DNA from: Bin87 sp965217175
GTDB taxonomy: Bacteria > Chloroflexota > Dehalococcoidia > Lucifugimonadales > UBA3495
Assembly (NCBI GenBank): GCA_965217175.1
Contig: OZ244251.1
Location: 1,984,001-2,048,000 of the forward strand
Length of the DNA: 64,000 nt
Reading direction: 5' to 3'
Shown here: one piece after another, positions 1-8,626 of the stretch
Position numbering within the stretch: the stretch's first letter is position 1
Layout of the letters: each line of letters begins with the position of its first letter
Program-made: the position numbers and the translations under genes
Notes under the pieces: generated by a model
What the model was told of the DNA's origin: nothing
The model's input: the letters and a program-made list of their open reading frames with translations, nothing else
Databases searched by the model: none

Positions 1-40
1 CGCGGCTGATTACCTTTCTGGCGCGATTACAAATTGAAAC

Positions 41-74
41 AAAAACGGCCCCCCGGCTCGAGCCGGGGGGCCGT
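41..74 (-). terminator. Intrinsic terminator of the cysS-glycosyltransferase gene
   Basis: Positions 45-74 form a perfect 14-bp inverted repeat with a two-base centre (GC-rich stem). Read on the minus strand the stem is followed directly by five T residues (41-45). It lies 21 bases beyond the stop codon of the minus-strand gene at 95-2305. Bases 1-40 hold nothing else I recognise. Confidence 0.85.
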
Positions 75-94
75 TCCAATTCCTCGAATAGTGA

Positions 95-2305
95 TCAGTG
101 CCTGAATCCCGTCTCAAACCCCCGGGCCGACGGATTAATCAGCAGGTCGGGCCGATTGCCCCAGCGGCGCAGGAACCGACCGAAGTTTTTGCGGCTGAGT
201 TCGTCGCGCTGATTGTTGTCCAGTTCCTCCCATTGGCGGTGTTCGTGTCGCACCAGCGGCAGGCTGCTGTCGCAAACGATTCGGAACCCAGCATTTTTGA
301 ACTGGAAACAATAGTCGATGTCCAGGTTTCGGTAAAACCGGAACGACTCGTGCATCAGACCCACGGCAGCCAGGTCATCGCGGCGGAACGACATGCAGTA
401 AGCCTGCATTGCGTCGGCGTCACCCCGGTCCACCTCTTCGTGGAAGTGTTGCATGTCGTCTGTGGTGAGACCATACGGCCCGAATACTCCCACAGACCGG
501 TCGGCAAGTTGCTCGGCCACCGGCTGTAGCATGTCCCCCACAACTTCTACGGAAGCGTCCATCAGCAGAATATAGCGGCCCCGGGCCTGCTTGAGGCCGA
601 TGTTTTTGCCCGCAGCATCGCCCACCACGTGGTCGCAGTGAATTACCTTGACGTTACTATGTTGCCTTTGGGCCTCTTCCAGGTAATCGGCAGTTCCGTC
701 GGTGGAGCCGTTGTCCACGACAACAACCTCCACGGATGCGCCCGACGTGTTGGCTAAAATCGACTCCACGCAGCGACGTACGTCGTCTACGTAATCGTAG
801 GCGTTGATCAGGAAAGTGAAATCGTACAAATCGGGTTGGTCCAACAACGATGGAATCTCCCGCGAGGCAGAAACGGACGCCCAACGCGATTCCTGCTGTT
901 CCAATGGCGTTTGGGGACGCACCCGGGAGGTTTCTCCAACGTCTTCTACGACCAGTCCTTCTGACAATACATCGGAACGCAGGGCATCGGCGTCGGCGAA
1001 GGCTGCCTGCCGTCGCAGCGCCATCCGGCGGGCGATCAGCTCAGATGCATCGGGACTGATGTCGTATTCGGCTGGCACGTCGTCCAGATCGAGGCCGAAC
1101 ACCCGGTCGAAGTCCAGAATCAATTCCAGCTTGTCCGCCGGCGGCAGATGTGAACTCGCCATGTCCCAGGTGATTGCCAGCCCCCTGGGAAGATCGAGAT
1201 CATTGTGCACCGCGTCCCAGAACCGATTGCGCCAATCTTCCACCACGCTCCGGTCTTCCAGGCGAGATGAACTGTCCATCGGCGCATTCTGCCAGTTCCA
1301 TACCCGGTTGCGCAGGCTGGTGAGAGCCTTCTCCGCGGCGCGCAGCGAGGTGAACGTGAAATTCATGCGGTGGCGGTATCGGACCGTCATACACAGGTAT
1401 CGGAACGCCAGCGGATTGAAACCGCGGGTGGCCAGGTCCTCGATGAGGAAGACGTTGCCCGCCGATTTTGCCATCTTGGCGCCATCGGCCAAAAGGTGCT
1501 GCCCGTGTATCCAATAGTTAACGTGCCGGTTGCCGAAAGCGCCTTCGCTCTGGGCAATCTCATCTTCGTGATGGGGGAACACGTTGTCCACGCCACCGGT
1601 ATGGATGTCGAACCGTTCGCCAAGATACTTGTGGGCCATCGCCGAACATTCGATGTGCCAGCCCGGAAAGCCCTCGCCCCAAGGACTGTCCCATTTTACG
1701 TCCCGGCCAGGTTCAGCCGCCTTCCAAAGCGTAAAGTCGCGAGGGTCCCGCTTCAGCGGGTCAGCTTCTGCCCGCACGCCTTCCAGCAAATCACCACCGA
1801 AGTTATTCGACAACTTGCCGTATTCGGCGTAGCTATTTACATCGAAGTAGATGTTCCCGCCGGCTTCGTATGCCGATCCTTTTTCCATCAACGTCCCAAC
1901 CATTTCCAGCATTTCAGGGATGTGTTGGGATGCCCAGGGGAATACGTGGGCCGGCAGAATGTTCAGGTGTGTTTCATCGCGCCAGAAGCAATCGGCGTAA
2001 AACTCGCCGATCTCCTGAATGGTCTTTCCTTCTTCCAGCGCGGCCATGATCATCTTGTCGCCGCCCGCCTCAACCAGCTCCTGCCGCATGTGGCCGACGT
2101 CGGTGATGTTTTTGATGTGGTAAACCTCGTTACCGTCAGCGGTCAGAATACGACGTATCCAGTCTGCCATCAGGTAAGTACGCAGGTTGCCGATGTGTGC
2201 GTACCGGTACACCGTCGGTCCACACGTGTACATCGTGACGCGACCCGGCGTCATGGGCTTGATTTCCTCGACGGATTTGGTAAGGGTGTTATAAATTCGT
2301 AGCAC
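95..2305 (-). CDS. cysS: Cysteinyl-tRNA synthetase fused to a C-terminal family 2 glycosyltransferase
   Basis: Residues 1 to about 465 are a complete class I cysteinyl-tRNA synthetase, which charges tRNA-Cys in the cytoplasm. Visible features are the HIGH-type motif HIGN (37-40), zinc ligands C28, C220 and H245/H246 with E247, and the KMSKS-type loop KMAKS (277-281). The usual family length is about 460-490 residues. Here the frame continues to 736. Residues about 494-736 form a GT-A fold family 2 glycosyltransferase with DNGSTDGT (about 531-538) and a MDAS segment at the usual DxD position. A linker of about 30 residues joins them. There is no stop or internal start with a strong ribosome site at the junction. 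The acceptor of the glycosyltransferase is unknown. The synthetase part is certain, and the fusion is seen directly. Confidence 0.95.
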   Translation of the reverse strand: MLRIYNTLTKSVEEIKPMTPGRVTMYTCGPTVYRYAHIGNLRTYLMADWIRRILTADGNEVYHIKNITDVGHMRQELVEAGGDKMIMAALEEGKTIQEIGEFYADCFWRDETHLNILPAHVFPWASQHIPEMLEMVGTLMEKGSAYEAGGNIYFDVNSYAEYGKLSNNFGGDLLEGVRAEADPLKRDPRDFTLWKAAEPGRDVKWDSPWGEGFPGWHIECSAMAHKYLGERFDIHTGGVDNVFPHHEDEIAQSEGAFGNRHVNYWIHGQHLLADGAKMAKSAGNVFLIEDLATRGFNPLAFRYLCMTVRYRHRMNFTFTSLRAAEKALTSLRNRVWNWQNAPMDSSSRLEDRSVVEDWRNRFWDAVHNDLDLPRGLAITWDMASSHLPPADKLELILDFDRVFGLDLDDVPAEYDISPDASELIARRMALRRQAAFADADALRSDVLSEGLVVEDVGETSRVRPQTPLEQQESRWASVSASREIPSLLDQPDLYDFTFLINAYDYVDDVRRCVESILANTSGASVEVVVVDNGSTDGTADYLEEAQRQHSNVKVIHCDHVVGDAAGKNIGLKQARGRYILLMDASVEVVGDMLQPVAEQLADRSVGVFGPYGLTTDDMQHFHEEVDRGDADAMQAYCMSFRRDDLAAVGLMHESFRFYRNLDIDYCFQFKNAGFRIVCDSSLPLVRHEHRQWEELDNNQRDELSRKNFGRFLRRWGNRPDLLINPSARGFETGFRH

Positions 2306-2477
2306 GTTTCCCCTCCCCCAGGCGGGTGGTTGGCGTCAGTTTAGCACGGAGATTCCCGGATTGCACACTTGCCGCGAGGCATCCCGAGGCAGACTTACCC
2401 CGGGACTTGGTGCTGCCAGAAACACCGGTGGAACGCCCATCGACAATTCCGGCGCGTCACCGATCGCCACCACACGA

Positions 2478-4778
2478 TTATTGCTGTGGCGTCACCACCA
2501 CTCCCGATGCCTTAAGTCCCGAGATCTCCGCACTGGAATACCCGACTTCGTTCAGGATCTCATCCGTGTGCAAACCGAACCAGGGCGCCGGAATGCCCAA
2601 CCGCGGTGGTGTGGCCGACAGGCGCGCGGTGGTGCCCGAGTGATCCACGCGCCCCCAAACGGAGTGCTCTCGCGTCACGATAAAACCGGCGCTCCGTACC
2701 ACCGGGTCATCCCGGTAATCTTCCATCGTAAGGTTGGCTGTAACTGATACGCCCAGGGGACGCAGCGCACGCGCCCAGTGTTCTATCGTGCCCTTACCGA
2801 TGGCATGAGACAACGCCGCCACCGTTTCTTCGTCCGCACGAGTCAGGGCGACTTCGGCAAGCTCGGGCAACGCCAGTGCAGCCTGCCACGCTGAGTCCGT
2901 AGGCGCGTGCAGATACAACCATCCGTCGGATGCCTGGTACAGCCGGGAGCGTGGCGAGTAACCGCGCACGTCCACGCCCTCCAGATCGGCCCGTTCGTAT
3001 CCTTCGTAATCCAGAAAGTAGGGCGACTGCAACAGGCCGGCGGTAAGGGCCAGGCCACTGTCCACCGATTGTCCCTGTCCGGTGCGGTTGCGTTCGTGCA
3101 GCGCCAGCGCCACGGCGTATGCACCCATCAGGCCGGTGCCGTAGTCGTTCACCGCGTACGGCGACAACATGGGTGCCCCGTCGCGACCACCGCGGCGCAC
3201 CTGCATCCCGCTGGTACCTTGAGTCAGCTGTTCCCAACCGGCCCGCTCCGACCAGGGCCCGTCGTAACCGAAGGCGTTCAGCGAGGCATACACGATGTCG
3301 GGCTTTACCTTCTTGACCGCTTCGTAACCCAGCCCCAGCCGGTCAACCGCCGATTTGCGGTTGTTTTCCACGATGACATCGGCGGTCTCAACCAGTTTCC
3401 AGAACACCGCGCGCCCTTCGTCAGACTTCAGGTTCAACATGATGCTGCGCTTGCCCCGGTTGACGTCGATGTAACCCACCGGGTCCAGGATCCTAGTCGG
3501 GTCGTCGATTTTGATAACGTCCGCGCCGAACTCGCCCAGCGTGCGCCCGCAGGTCGGGCCGGCCAGGATGATGCACAAATCGAGCACCCTCACGCCCTGG
3601 AGGGCGCTCATTACGTCCTCGTTGACAGAGGGAGCCTGTGTCTTCGACGGTGTCGATGCGGCCTCGGAAAGGACGGCATCGGTGTGCTCGCCCAGCCTGG
3701 GAGCTCCGCCCTGTATCGCCCCCGGAGTACCCCTCAAACGAACCTGTACGCCGGGTTGTTTCATGGTTCCCCGCTCGGCGTCTTCCACATCAACAACCAT
3801 CTTCCCGGCGGTCGCGTGCTCGTGCACCAGCCATTCGTCAACCGTCTTACACACCGTGCACGCCCCGCCCTGGGCGTTGATGTCGGTTTCCCATTGCCAC
3901 GCCGTGCGGTCCTTGAACATCTCGGCGAACCGCCCCTGCCACATTTCCAGTGTTGCCGGGTCGACGGGTCGGCCGAACAGAGATACCGCTTCTTCTATCC
4001 AGTCCTCCCGGCCGGCGGCGGTGAGAGTTTGCCGGGCGAATCGTTCGAACATACCGTGGTGGTAAACCCAGCGGCCGTCGGCGCACTCATACGGATGGGA
4101 CATCACGGCCCGCGGGAAATCGAATCGGTCCACGTATTCATAGTCGTGGAACTTGATGATGCGGCTGCCCATGGCGGTAAACATCGCCGAGTGCAACGGT
4201 ACCTCGATGCGTTGCCCTTTCCCCGATTTGTCCCGTGCATTCACGGCCATCACAACGGATACGGATCCGAGCAGGGCGGCGAAGGTACTGGCGATAGGGA
4301 GCGGTGTAAAAAGCGGATCACCGCCGCTCTCACTGGTTTCAGCATAAAAACCCGTTTCCGCGCTGATCACCGGATCCCACCCGGCCTCGTTGCGGCTGGG
4401 GTGTTCGTCCCCGTAGCCCGGAAGAGAACAGTAGATCAGACCGGGGTTGGTTGCTGACAGCTCGGTGTAACCGATGCCCAGGCGGTCGGCCACGCCAGGC
4501 CGGTAATTCTCAATGACCACGTCGGCGTTGGCGGCCAGTTTCCGTGCGTTTTCGCGGCCGGCATCGGTTTTGAGGTCCAGAACCACCGAGCGTTTGCCCC
4601 GGTTCCAGGTCGCGAACGCTGGTTCAGACCGGCCCGGATCGCCTCCCGGCCGCTCCACCTTTATAACGTGGGCTCCTTGGTCGGAAAGCAGCATGCCCAG
4701 CATCGGGCCGGGGATGTATTGGCCGAATTCGACAACTTGGATATCTCGCAATGCTCCGGCAGCGCCGTTGGTGGTCAT
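2478..4778 (-). CDS. Tandem-domain class III (CaiB/BaiF) CoA-transferase
   Basis: The 766-residue protein contains two complete family III CoA-transferase domains, about 10-375 and 392-760. Each starts with the family's VxDxx or VVEFG strand and carries the GKRS motif. Family III enzymes move CoA between carboxylic acids through an aspartyl-CoA thioester. By comparison with E. coli CaiB Asp169 (TADYFSGL), the second half keeps the aspartate (D545 in NDYGTGL), while the first half has Ser164. That one-active-half layout recalls DddD, the DMSP acyl-CoA transferase/lyase, but the substrate here cannot be told. The start is the ATG at 4778 because it has AAAGGAG eight bases upstream. A longer upstream frame has no ribosome site. 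Confidence 0.88.
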   Translation of the reverse strand: MTTNGAAGALRDIQVVEFGQYIPGPMLGMLLSDQGAHVIKVERPGGDPGRSEPAFATWNRGKRSVVLDLKTDAGRENARKLAANADVVIENYRPGVADRLGIGYTELSATNPGLIYCSLPGYGDEHPSRNEAGWDPVISAETGFYAETSESGGDPLFTPLPIASTFAALLGSVSVVMAVNARDKSGKGQRIEVPLHSAMFTAMGSRIIKFHDYEYVDRFDFPRAVMSHPYECADGRWVYHHGMFERFARQTLTAAGREDWIEEAVSLFGRPVDPATLEMWQGRFAEMFKDRTAWQWETDINAQGGACTVCKTVDEWLVHEHATAGKMVVDVEDAERGTMKQPGVQVRLRGTPGAIQGGAPRLGEHTDAVLSEAASTPSKTQAPSVNEDVMSALQGVRVLDLCIILAGPTCGRTLGEFGADVIKIDDPTRILDPVGYIDVNRGKRSIMLNLKSDEGRAVFWKLVETADVIVENNRKSAVDRLGLGYEAVKKVKPDIVYASLNAFGYDGPWSERAGWEQLTQGTSGMQVRRGGRDGAPMLSPYAVNDYGTGLMGAYAVALALHERNRTGQGQSVDSGLALTAGLLQSPYFLDYEGYERADLEGVDVRGYSPRSRLYQASDGWLYLHAPTDSAWQAALALPELAEVALTRADEETVAALSHAIGKGTIEHWARALRPLGVSVTANLTMEDYRDDPVVRSAGFIVTREHSVWGRVDHSGTTARLSATPPRLGIPAPWFGLHTDEILNEVGYSSAEISGLKASGVVVTPQQ

Positions 4779-4896
4779 GTTTTTGCTCCTTTGGATTCTA
4801 CCGGGCGCGGTGGGTTCCATAAAAATCGTGGCGTCCGTATGGTGAATAACTGGAAGGGTGATTTAATACCCTACCCGGTGATCCATGCCGGCGGGT

Positions 4897-6024
4897 TTAC
4901 GATCGGGTGAACCTTCCCGGATCGCATCCCTTCAGGCTGATATCAGATTGGCCGCTTGCTATGAGGTCGGCGACACCTTTGCCCATTGCCGGGCCAAGCA
5001 AAATCCCCTTCTTCTGGCCGCCGGCGGAAATGTATACGTTGTCCCACCCCGGCGCCGACCCAACGATCGGTATCCAGTCGGGTGTAACGGGCCGCAGGCA
5101 GGCGGTATGTTTGGCTATGGTGGCGTTTGCCAGCGAGGGTACCAGCCGCACCGCATTTTTCAGTATCTGCTCCCGGGCCTCTTCAGTGAGAGAAAGGTCG
5201 AATCCAGCCTCTTCTTCCGTGGCCCCGCACCAGATCAGGCCATCGGTCTTTGCGTACATTGAACTGCCGGCTCCTATCAGTTCGTATGCCAGTCCCGGCC
5301 CGTCAGGTTGCAGCCGGATGATCTGGCCCTTGAGCGGATCAACTGGGATGGCAATGTCCAGCCACTGCTCAGCCGTGCGACACCACGGCCCCGCGGCGAT
5401 CAGCAGTGCGGCGCACGGAATCTCGCCGTCGCTCGTCACCACCGATTCAACCCTTCCGTTGCCCAGGCGCAGCCCGATCGCGCTCGTGCTGACCACGTTG
5501 CTCCCGCGATTCACAGCCGCCGCGGCCAAAGCCTGCGTGAACTCCTGGCCATCCAGCGAACCGTTGCCCACTGCTCGCACGCCGCCAATGATATCCGGAG
5601 AGACGCGCGGTTCTATCGCCAGCACGTCTTCCCGCTCCAGCCATTCGGCAGAAAAACCGGGCTCGGTCGTACCGTTGAATGTGGACAGCGTATCTCTGAG
5701 ATCGGGCAGCTCGTCCTCGGTAAATGCAACTTTCAGGATGGAACTAAACCGCCCGTGATAATCGATCCCGGTTTCTTCCGGGATTTGCCGCCACAATTCC
5801 TGATGCAGGCGGAACGACTGCAGGGCCATCGGCAGCAACGGGTCCGGCCAACCGTGTCCTTCCAGCGGATTCAGTCCGCCGGCGTTGTATCCAGAGGCCT
5901 GGCTCGCAATATCTTCCCTTTCGATGATGGTGGAGGTAATCCCATTCTGCGCCAGGTAATAAGCAGCAGAACATCCGGCGATGCCGCCACCGATAATTAC
6001 GACATCAGTCGCGCGTTCTTTCAT
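4897..6024 (-). CDS. FAD-dependent oxidoreductase of the D-amino-acid oxidase (DAO) family
   Basis: The 375-residue protein begins with a Rossmann FAD site, GGGIAG at 12-17, followed by an acidic residue ending the second strand (IIERED). It closes with the DAO-family C-terminal signature, in which an RPVTPDWIPIVG strand precedes a second glycine-rich FAD contact. Members oxidise amino acids or N-methylated amines (glycine, sarcosine, D-amino acids) and pass electrons to oxygen or to a carrier. The substrate is not predictable. An AGAGGA site precedes the ATG. The gene is about 120 bases upstream of the CoA-transferase on the same strand, so the two may be co-transcribed. Confidence 0.85.
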   Translation of the reverse strand: MKERATDVVIIGGGIAGCSAAYYLAQNGITSTIIEREDIASQASGYNAGGLNPLEGHGWPDPLLPMALQSFRLHQELWRQIPEETGIDYHGRFSSILKVAFTEDELPDLRDTLSTFNGTTEPGFSAEWLEREDVLAIEPRVSPDIIGGVRAVGNGSLDGQEFTQALAAAAVNRGSNVVSTSAIGLRLGNGRVESVVTSDGEIPCAALLIAAGPWCRTAEQWLDIAIPVDPLKGQIIRLQPDGPGLAYELIGAGSSMYAKTDGLIWCGATEEEAGFDLSLTEEAREQILKNAVRLVPSLANATIAKHTACLRPVTPDWIPIVGSAPGWDNVYISAGGQKKGILLGPAMGKGVADLIASGQSDISLKGCDPGRFTRS

Positions 6025-6059
6025 AACAAAATCCTCTTGGTAGGAATGCGGGTGCTGGA

Positions 6060-6094
6060 CCGGCGTGGTTTGGTGGGCCGGCGTGGTTTGGTGG
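6060..6094. repeat. Two tandem copies of a 17-bp unit, period 18
   Basis: The unit CCGGCGTGGTTTGGTGG occurs at 6060-6076 and again at 6078-6094. The pair lies in the divergent intergenic region between the FAD oxidoreductase and the FmdB gene, directly upstream of a TATAAT box. Confidence 0.85.
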
Positions 6095-6100
6095 ATAGGA

Positions 6101-6106
6101 TATAAT
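6101..6106 (+). promoter_or_regulatory. Candidate -10 box for the FmdB-family gene
   Basis: A perfect TATAAT lies 18 bases before the ATG at 6125, with CGGAGG between them. No convincing -35 hexamer is present at 16-18 bp. The region where it would fall is the 18-bp tandem repeat. Confidence 0.45.
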
Positions 6107-6124
6107 CGGGTCCCGGAGGTGTCT

Positions 6125-6382
6125 ATGCCAATCTATGAGTACCGTTGTTCGGCATGCGGTACCGAGTTCGAATCTATTCGTCCGGTATCTCGCGCCGATG
6201 ACCCTATTGAATGTAAAGTGTGCCAGCAGCCAGCGACTCGCCAAATCTCCAATTTTTCGTTCAAGTCCGATACTTTCACCGCGCCCAAGTTACGAAATCG
6301 CCCCAGCGCTACCTTTCGCGGCCGAAGTACGGCTGACGCTGAATCTGGCCAACCCCAAAACTCTGACGCGCCGCCCGATTAG
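6125..6382 (+). CDS. FmdB-family zinc-ribbon protein
   Basis: This 85-residue protein opens with the family signature MPIYEYRCSACG and has four zinc-ribbon cysteines, C8, C11, C30 and C33, in two CxxC pairs. The C-terminal 40 residues are polar and low in complexity. The family is widespread and named after a putative regulator of formamidase. Its biochemical role is not established. The start is chosen because CGGAGG sits at the right distance from this ATG and the signature begins here. Confidence 0.9.
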   Translation: MPIYEYRCSACGTEFESIRPVSRADDPIECKVCQQPATRQISNFSFKSDTFTAPKLRNRPSATFRGRSTADAESGQPQNSDAPPD

Positions 6383-6407
6383 AGGGATGTCCCCGGAGGA
6401 GGTGGGG

Positions 6408-6767
6408 TCACTGCCGTGCCGCCCTGGCTTCGTTGCACGCGATGCAGGTGCAGGCGCCGCGCAGTACTCGGTAAGTATATATGCCCGTGTAGTGGGCGTC
6501 GCTCCACAGGAATTGCAGGGCGTACTGACCGACCGTCATTTGGTCGACGGCTCGAACTTGCCCTTCCACGCTGTCCGGGTCCAGCAACGCCCGGCCCGTC
6601 ATTTCCTCGACGCAGGAAGCGCACGGGCAGCGTAGTCGCAGCATCCGGTGCGGATATATCCCCCGGTGGCCATCGTCCCAGTTGATGATGATGGCGCTAC
6701 CCGAGATATCTACGTCGATGGGTTTGATGATGTCGTTAGTAGCCACGATGTCTCGCTGTAATCTCAA
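6408..6767 (-). CDS. DUF971 domain protein (gamma-butyrobetaine hydroxylase N-terminal-like)
   Basis: The sequence has the DUF971 pattern: a WxDGH segment, Y-P-x-x-x-LR, then CPCASC followed by ETG-type residues, and a C-terminal CTC. The domain occurs alone in many bacteria or at the N-terminus of gamma-butyrobetaine hydroxylases, where its cysteines bind zinc. It is often near Fe-S or Mrp genes, but not here. The start is uncertain. The longest frame begins with TTG at 6767, and a GTG at 6746 is a good alternative. Neither has a strong ribosome site. Confidence 0.8.
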   Translation of the reverse strand: MRLQRDIVATNDIIKPIDVDISGSAIIINWDDGHRGIYPHRMLRLRCPCASCVEEMTGRALLDPDSVEGQVRAVDQMTVGQYALQFLWSDAHYTGIYTYRVLRGACTCIACNEARAARQ

Positions 6768-6830
6768 GGTTGTCCGACGATCCGTCCCGTGTTCTGCATC
6801 CCAGGGTGGGGCGCCACCCTACCGGTAGCA

Positions 6831-8519
6831 CTAGGATGCGGACTGTACTTCGGCCAGGCGGGCCGGCCGGGGCATTTCGTCGGGGTCGGTAGGGATTTCA
6901 ATGATGCTGGGACCGTCCACGGCCAGCGCCTTGCTGAATGCCTCCGCAATATCTTCGGGGCGGTCAACATAAAACCCGGTGCCTCCGAATAATTCGGCAT
7001 ATTTGTCAAACCGCGGGTTTTCGGTGTCCGCGCCCACGTAGCGCTCGTTGAACGCGTATTTTTGATAAGCCTTTTCCGACCCCCAGCAGTCGTTGTTCAT
7101 TACGATGGAAATGTTTTTGAGACCGTACCTCACGGCAGTCTCAAACTCCTGGGCGTTGAACAAAAAGCCGCCGTCTCCGTTGAAGTTGACCACCGGCCGG
7201 TTGGGAGCGGCAAAGTTGGCCCCAATGGAAGCCGGGAAGCTGAAGCCAAGCCCTCCCAGATCCAGCGCCATGATCAAACTGCGCGGCTGGTAGTAATTGA
7301 GGCGATCCTGCCCGAAGTTGGGCGCCAGCCCGGCGTCCAGCGCGATTATGGCGTCGCGGGGCATCACCTTCCGCAACTCGGCGTAAACGCGTTGGGGTTT
7401 GATGTGGTCGCCCGTCAATTCGCCCTCGGCAGCCAGGCGTGACGCGCGGGCGGCGTTCCAGGCTGCAACCCGGCTGGTCCAGTCGACATCGGGGCGCAAT
7501 TCGCCGTCTGCCACGATGCTGTTGATTTCTTCGACCACAGCGCCCACGTCGCCCTCAACACCGACCGCTATCGGATAGATGCGGCCGATTTCTTTGGGAT
7601 CGATTTCGATGTGAACGATCCGGGCGTCCGCGGATATGAAGCGATGGTCAAAGAACGTCGTCGATTGGCCCAGGCGGGTCCCGGCGGCGATGATCACGTC
7701 TGCGTGGCGCACCGCGTCGATGGCCTCCTCCGCGCCCAGTCGCCCCAGGTGACCCAGGTAGTTGGGGTGGTCGTTCGGCACCGCGTCGGCCCGCCCGTAG
7801 GAAGTTACGATGGGGGCTCCGGTTAGTTCTGCCAGGCGCGTGACGGCTGCGTCTGCCAGGCTCCACTCCACGCCGCCACCGGCCACGATCACCGGCCGTT
7901 GGGCCGACATAATCTCCCGGGCTGCTGCTTCAACCTGCTGCCTGTCTCCCCGGGAATGCCCCTGCCCAGTGCGGTAGGCGGAGGGGGCCAGAATGTCCAA
8001 ATCGATCTCGGCGCCCGGCAACAGGTCCCGCGGGATGTCTACCAGTACCGGCCCCATCTTGCCAGATGTCGCAATGCGGAAGGCCTGACGCAGGGCATCG
8101 GGCAGGCGCTCGATCTTGTTGATCGAAAAACTGGCCTTGGTGATCGGCTCGAACAGGGCAACCTGGTCGAATTCCTGCGTGGAATCCATGTTTTGGTGAT
8201 CGCGGGAAGCTGACGGCGCCAGGACCACCACCGGAGAATGGGATACGTAAGCAGAGGCTATCCCGTAGGTGAGGTTCAACACGCCAGGCCCATTGGTTAC
8301 CAGGCAGACCGACGGCTCACCGGAAATGCGGCTGTACCCGTCGGCCATCAGCGCCGCGCCCTGTTCGTGGCGCACGCCGATGAATTCCATGTCGTTTCGG
8401 TCGTACAGCGGGTCTAGAATGTCCAAAAATGAAGAGCCAACAATACCGAAAATCTTGCTGACTCCTTCCTGCTGCAACAGTTCGATTACCGCTGCGCCGG
8501 CCTTCATACGCTGGGCCAT
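6831..8519 (-). CDS. ThDP-dependent enzyme, acetolactate synthase / sulfoacetaldehyde acetyltransferase-like
   Basis: This 562-residue protein has the three domains of the POX/ALS family. The pyrimidine domain carries the catalytic glutamate in RHE (E52) and ADGYSR. A central FAD/ADP-like domain follows. The diphosphate domain has NGDGGF followed about 27 residues later by NND. The early region (GPGVLNLTYGIA, FEPITKAS) reads more like sulfoacetaldehyde acetyltransferase or acetolactate synthase than oxalyl-CoA decarboxylase, but I cannot assign a substrate. It is not glyoxylate carboligase, which lacks this glutamate. The ATG at 8519 follows AGGAG. A longer frame to 8609 overlaps the promoter of the divergent operon and is rejected. 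Confidence 0.85.
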   Translation of the reverse strand: MAQRMKAGAAVIELLQQEGVSKIFGIVGSSFLDILDPLYDRNDMEFIGVRHEQGAALMADGYSRISGEPSVCLVTNGPGVLNLTYGIASAYVSHSPVVVLAPSASRDHQNMDSTQEFDQVALFEPITKASFSINKIERLPDALRQAFRIATSGKMGPVLVDIPRDLLPGAEIDLDILAPSAYRTGQGHSRGDRQQVEAAAREIMSAQRPVIVAGGGVEWSLADAAVTRLAELTGAPIVTSYGRADAVPNDHPNYLGHLGRLGAEEAIDAVRHADVIIAAGTRLGQSTTFFDHRFISADARIVHIEIDPKEIGRIYPIAVGVEGDVGAVVEEINSIVADGELRPDVDWTSRVAAWNAARASRLAAEGELTGDHIKPQRVYAELRKVMPRDAIIALDAGLAPNFGQDRLNYYQPRSLIMALDLGGLGFSFPASIGANFAAPNRPVVNFNGDGGFLFNAQEFETAVRYGLKNISIVMNNDCWGSEKAYQKYAFNERYVGADTENPRFDKYAELFGGTGFYVDRPEDIAEAFSKALAVDGPSIIEIPTDPDEMPRPARLAEVQSAS

Positions 8520-8590
8520 TTTGGTACACTCCTGTGGGTTCTGAGAAATCGTCGCAAGTGTACCACACGTCCATGCCTGGAGCCGTTTCG

Positions 8591-8599
8591 TGCTATAAT
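8591..8599 (+). promoter_or_regulatory. Extended -10 promoter of the 2-oxoacid oxidoreductase operon
   Basis: TGCTATAAT is an extended -10 element (TGn plus a perfect TATAAT) 27 bases before the ATG at 8627. No good -35 hexamer is visible, which is common when the TGn extension is present. AGGAGG follows at 8616-8621. Confidence 0.65.
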
Positions 8600-8626
8600 G
8601 CGGCATCAAAAATTAGGAGGCCTCCC

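Noticed and set aside
6831..8519. Glyoxylate carboligase or oxalyl-CoA decarboxylase identity for the ThDP enzyme, tempting because of the oxalate theme.
   Set aside because: Glyoxylate carboligase lacks the catalytic glutamate that is present here, and the segments I can compare look closer to sulfoacetaldehyde acetyltransferase or acetolactate synthase. The evidence does not allow a firm name.
8520..8609. Longer N-terminus for the ThDP enzyme at 6831-8519.
   Set aside because: It would run through the extended -10 region of the divergent operon and lacks a ribosome site. AGGAG precedes the ATG at 8519.
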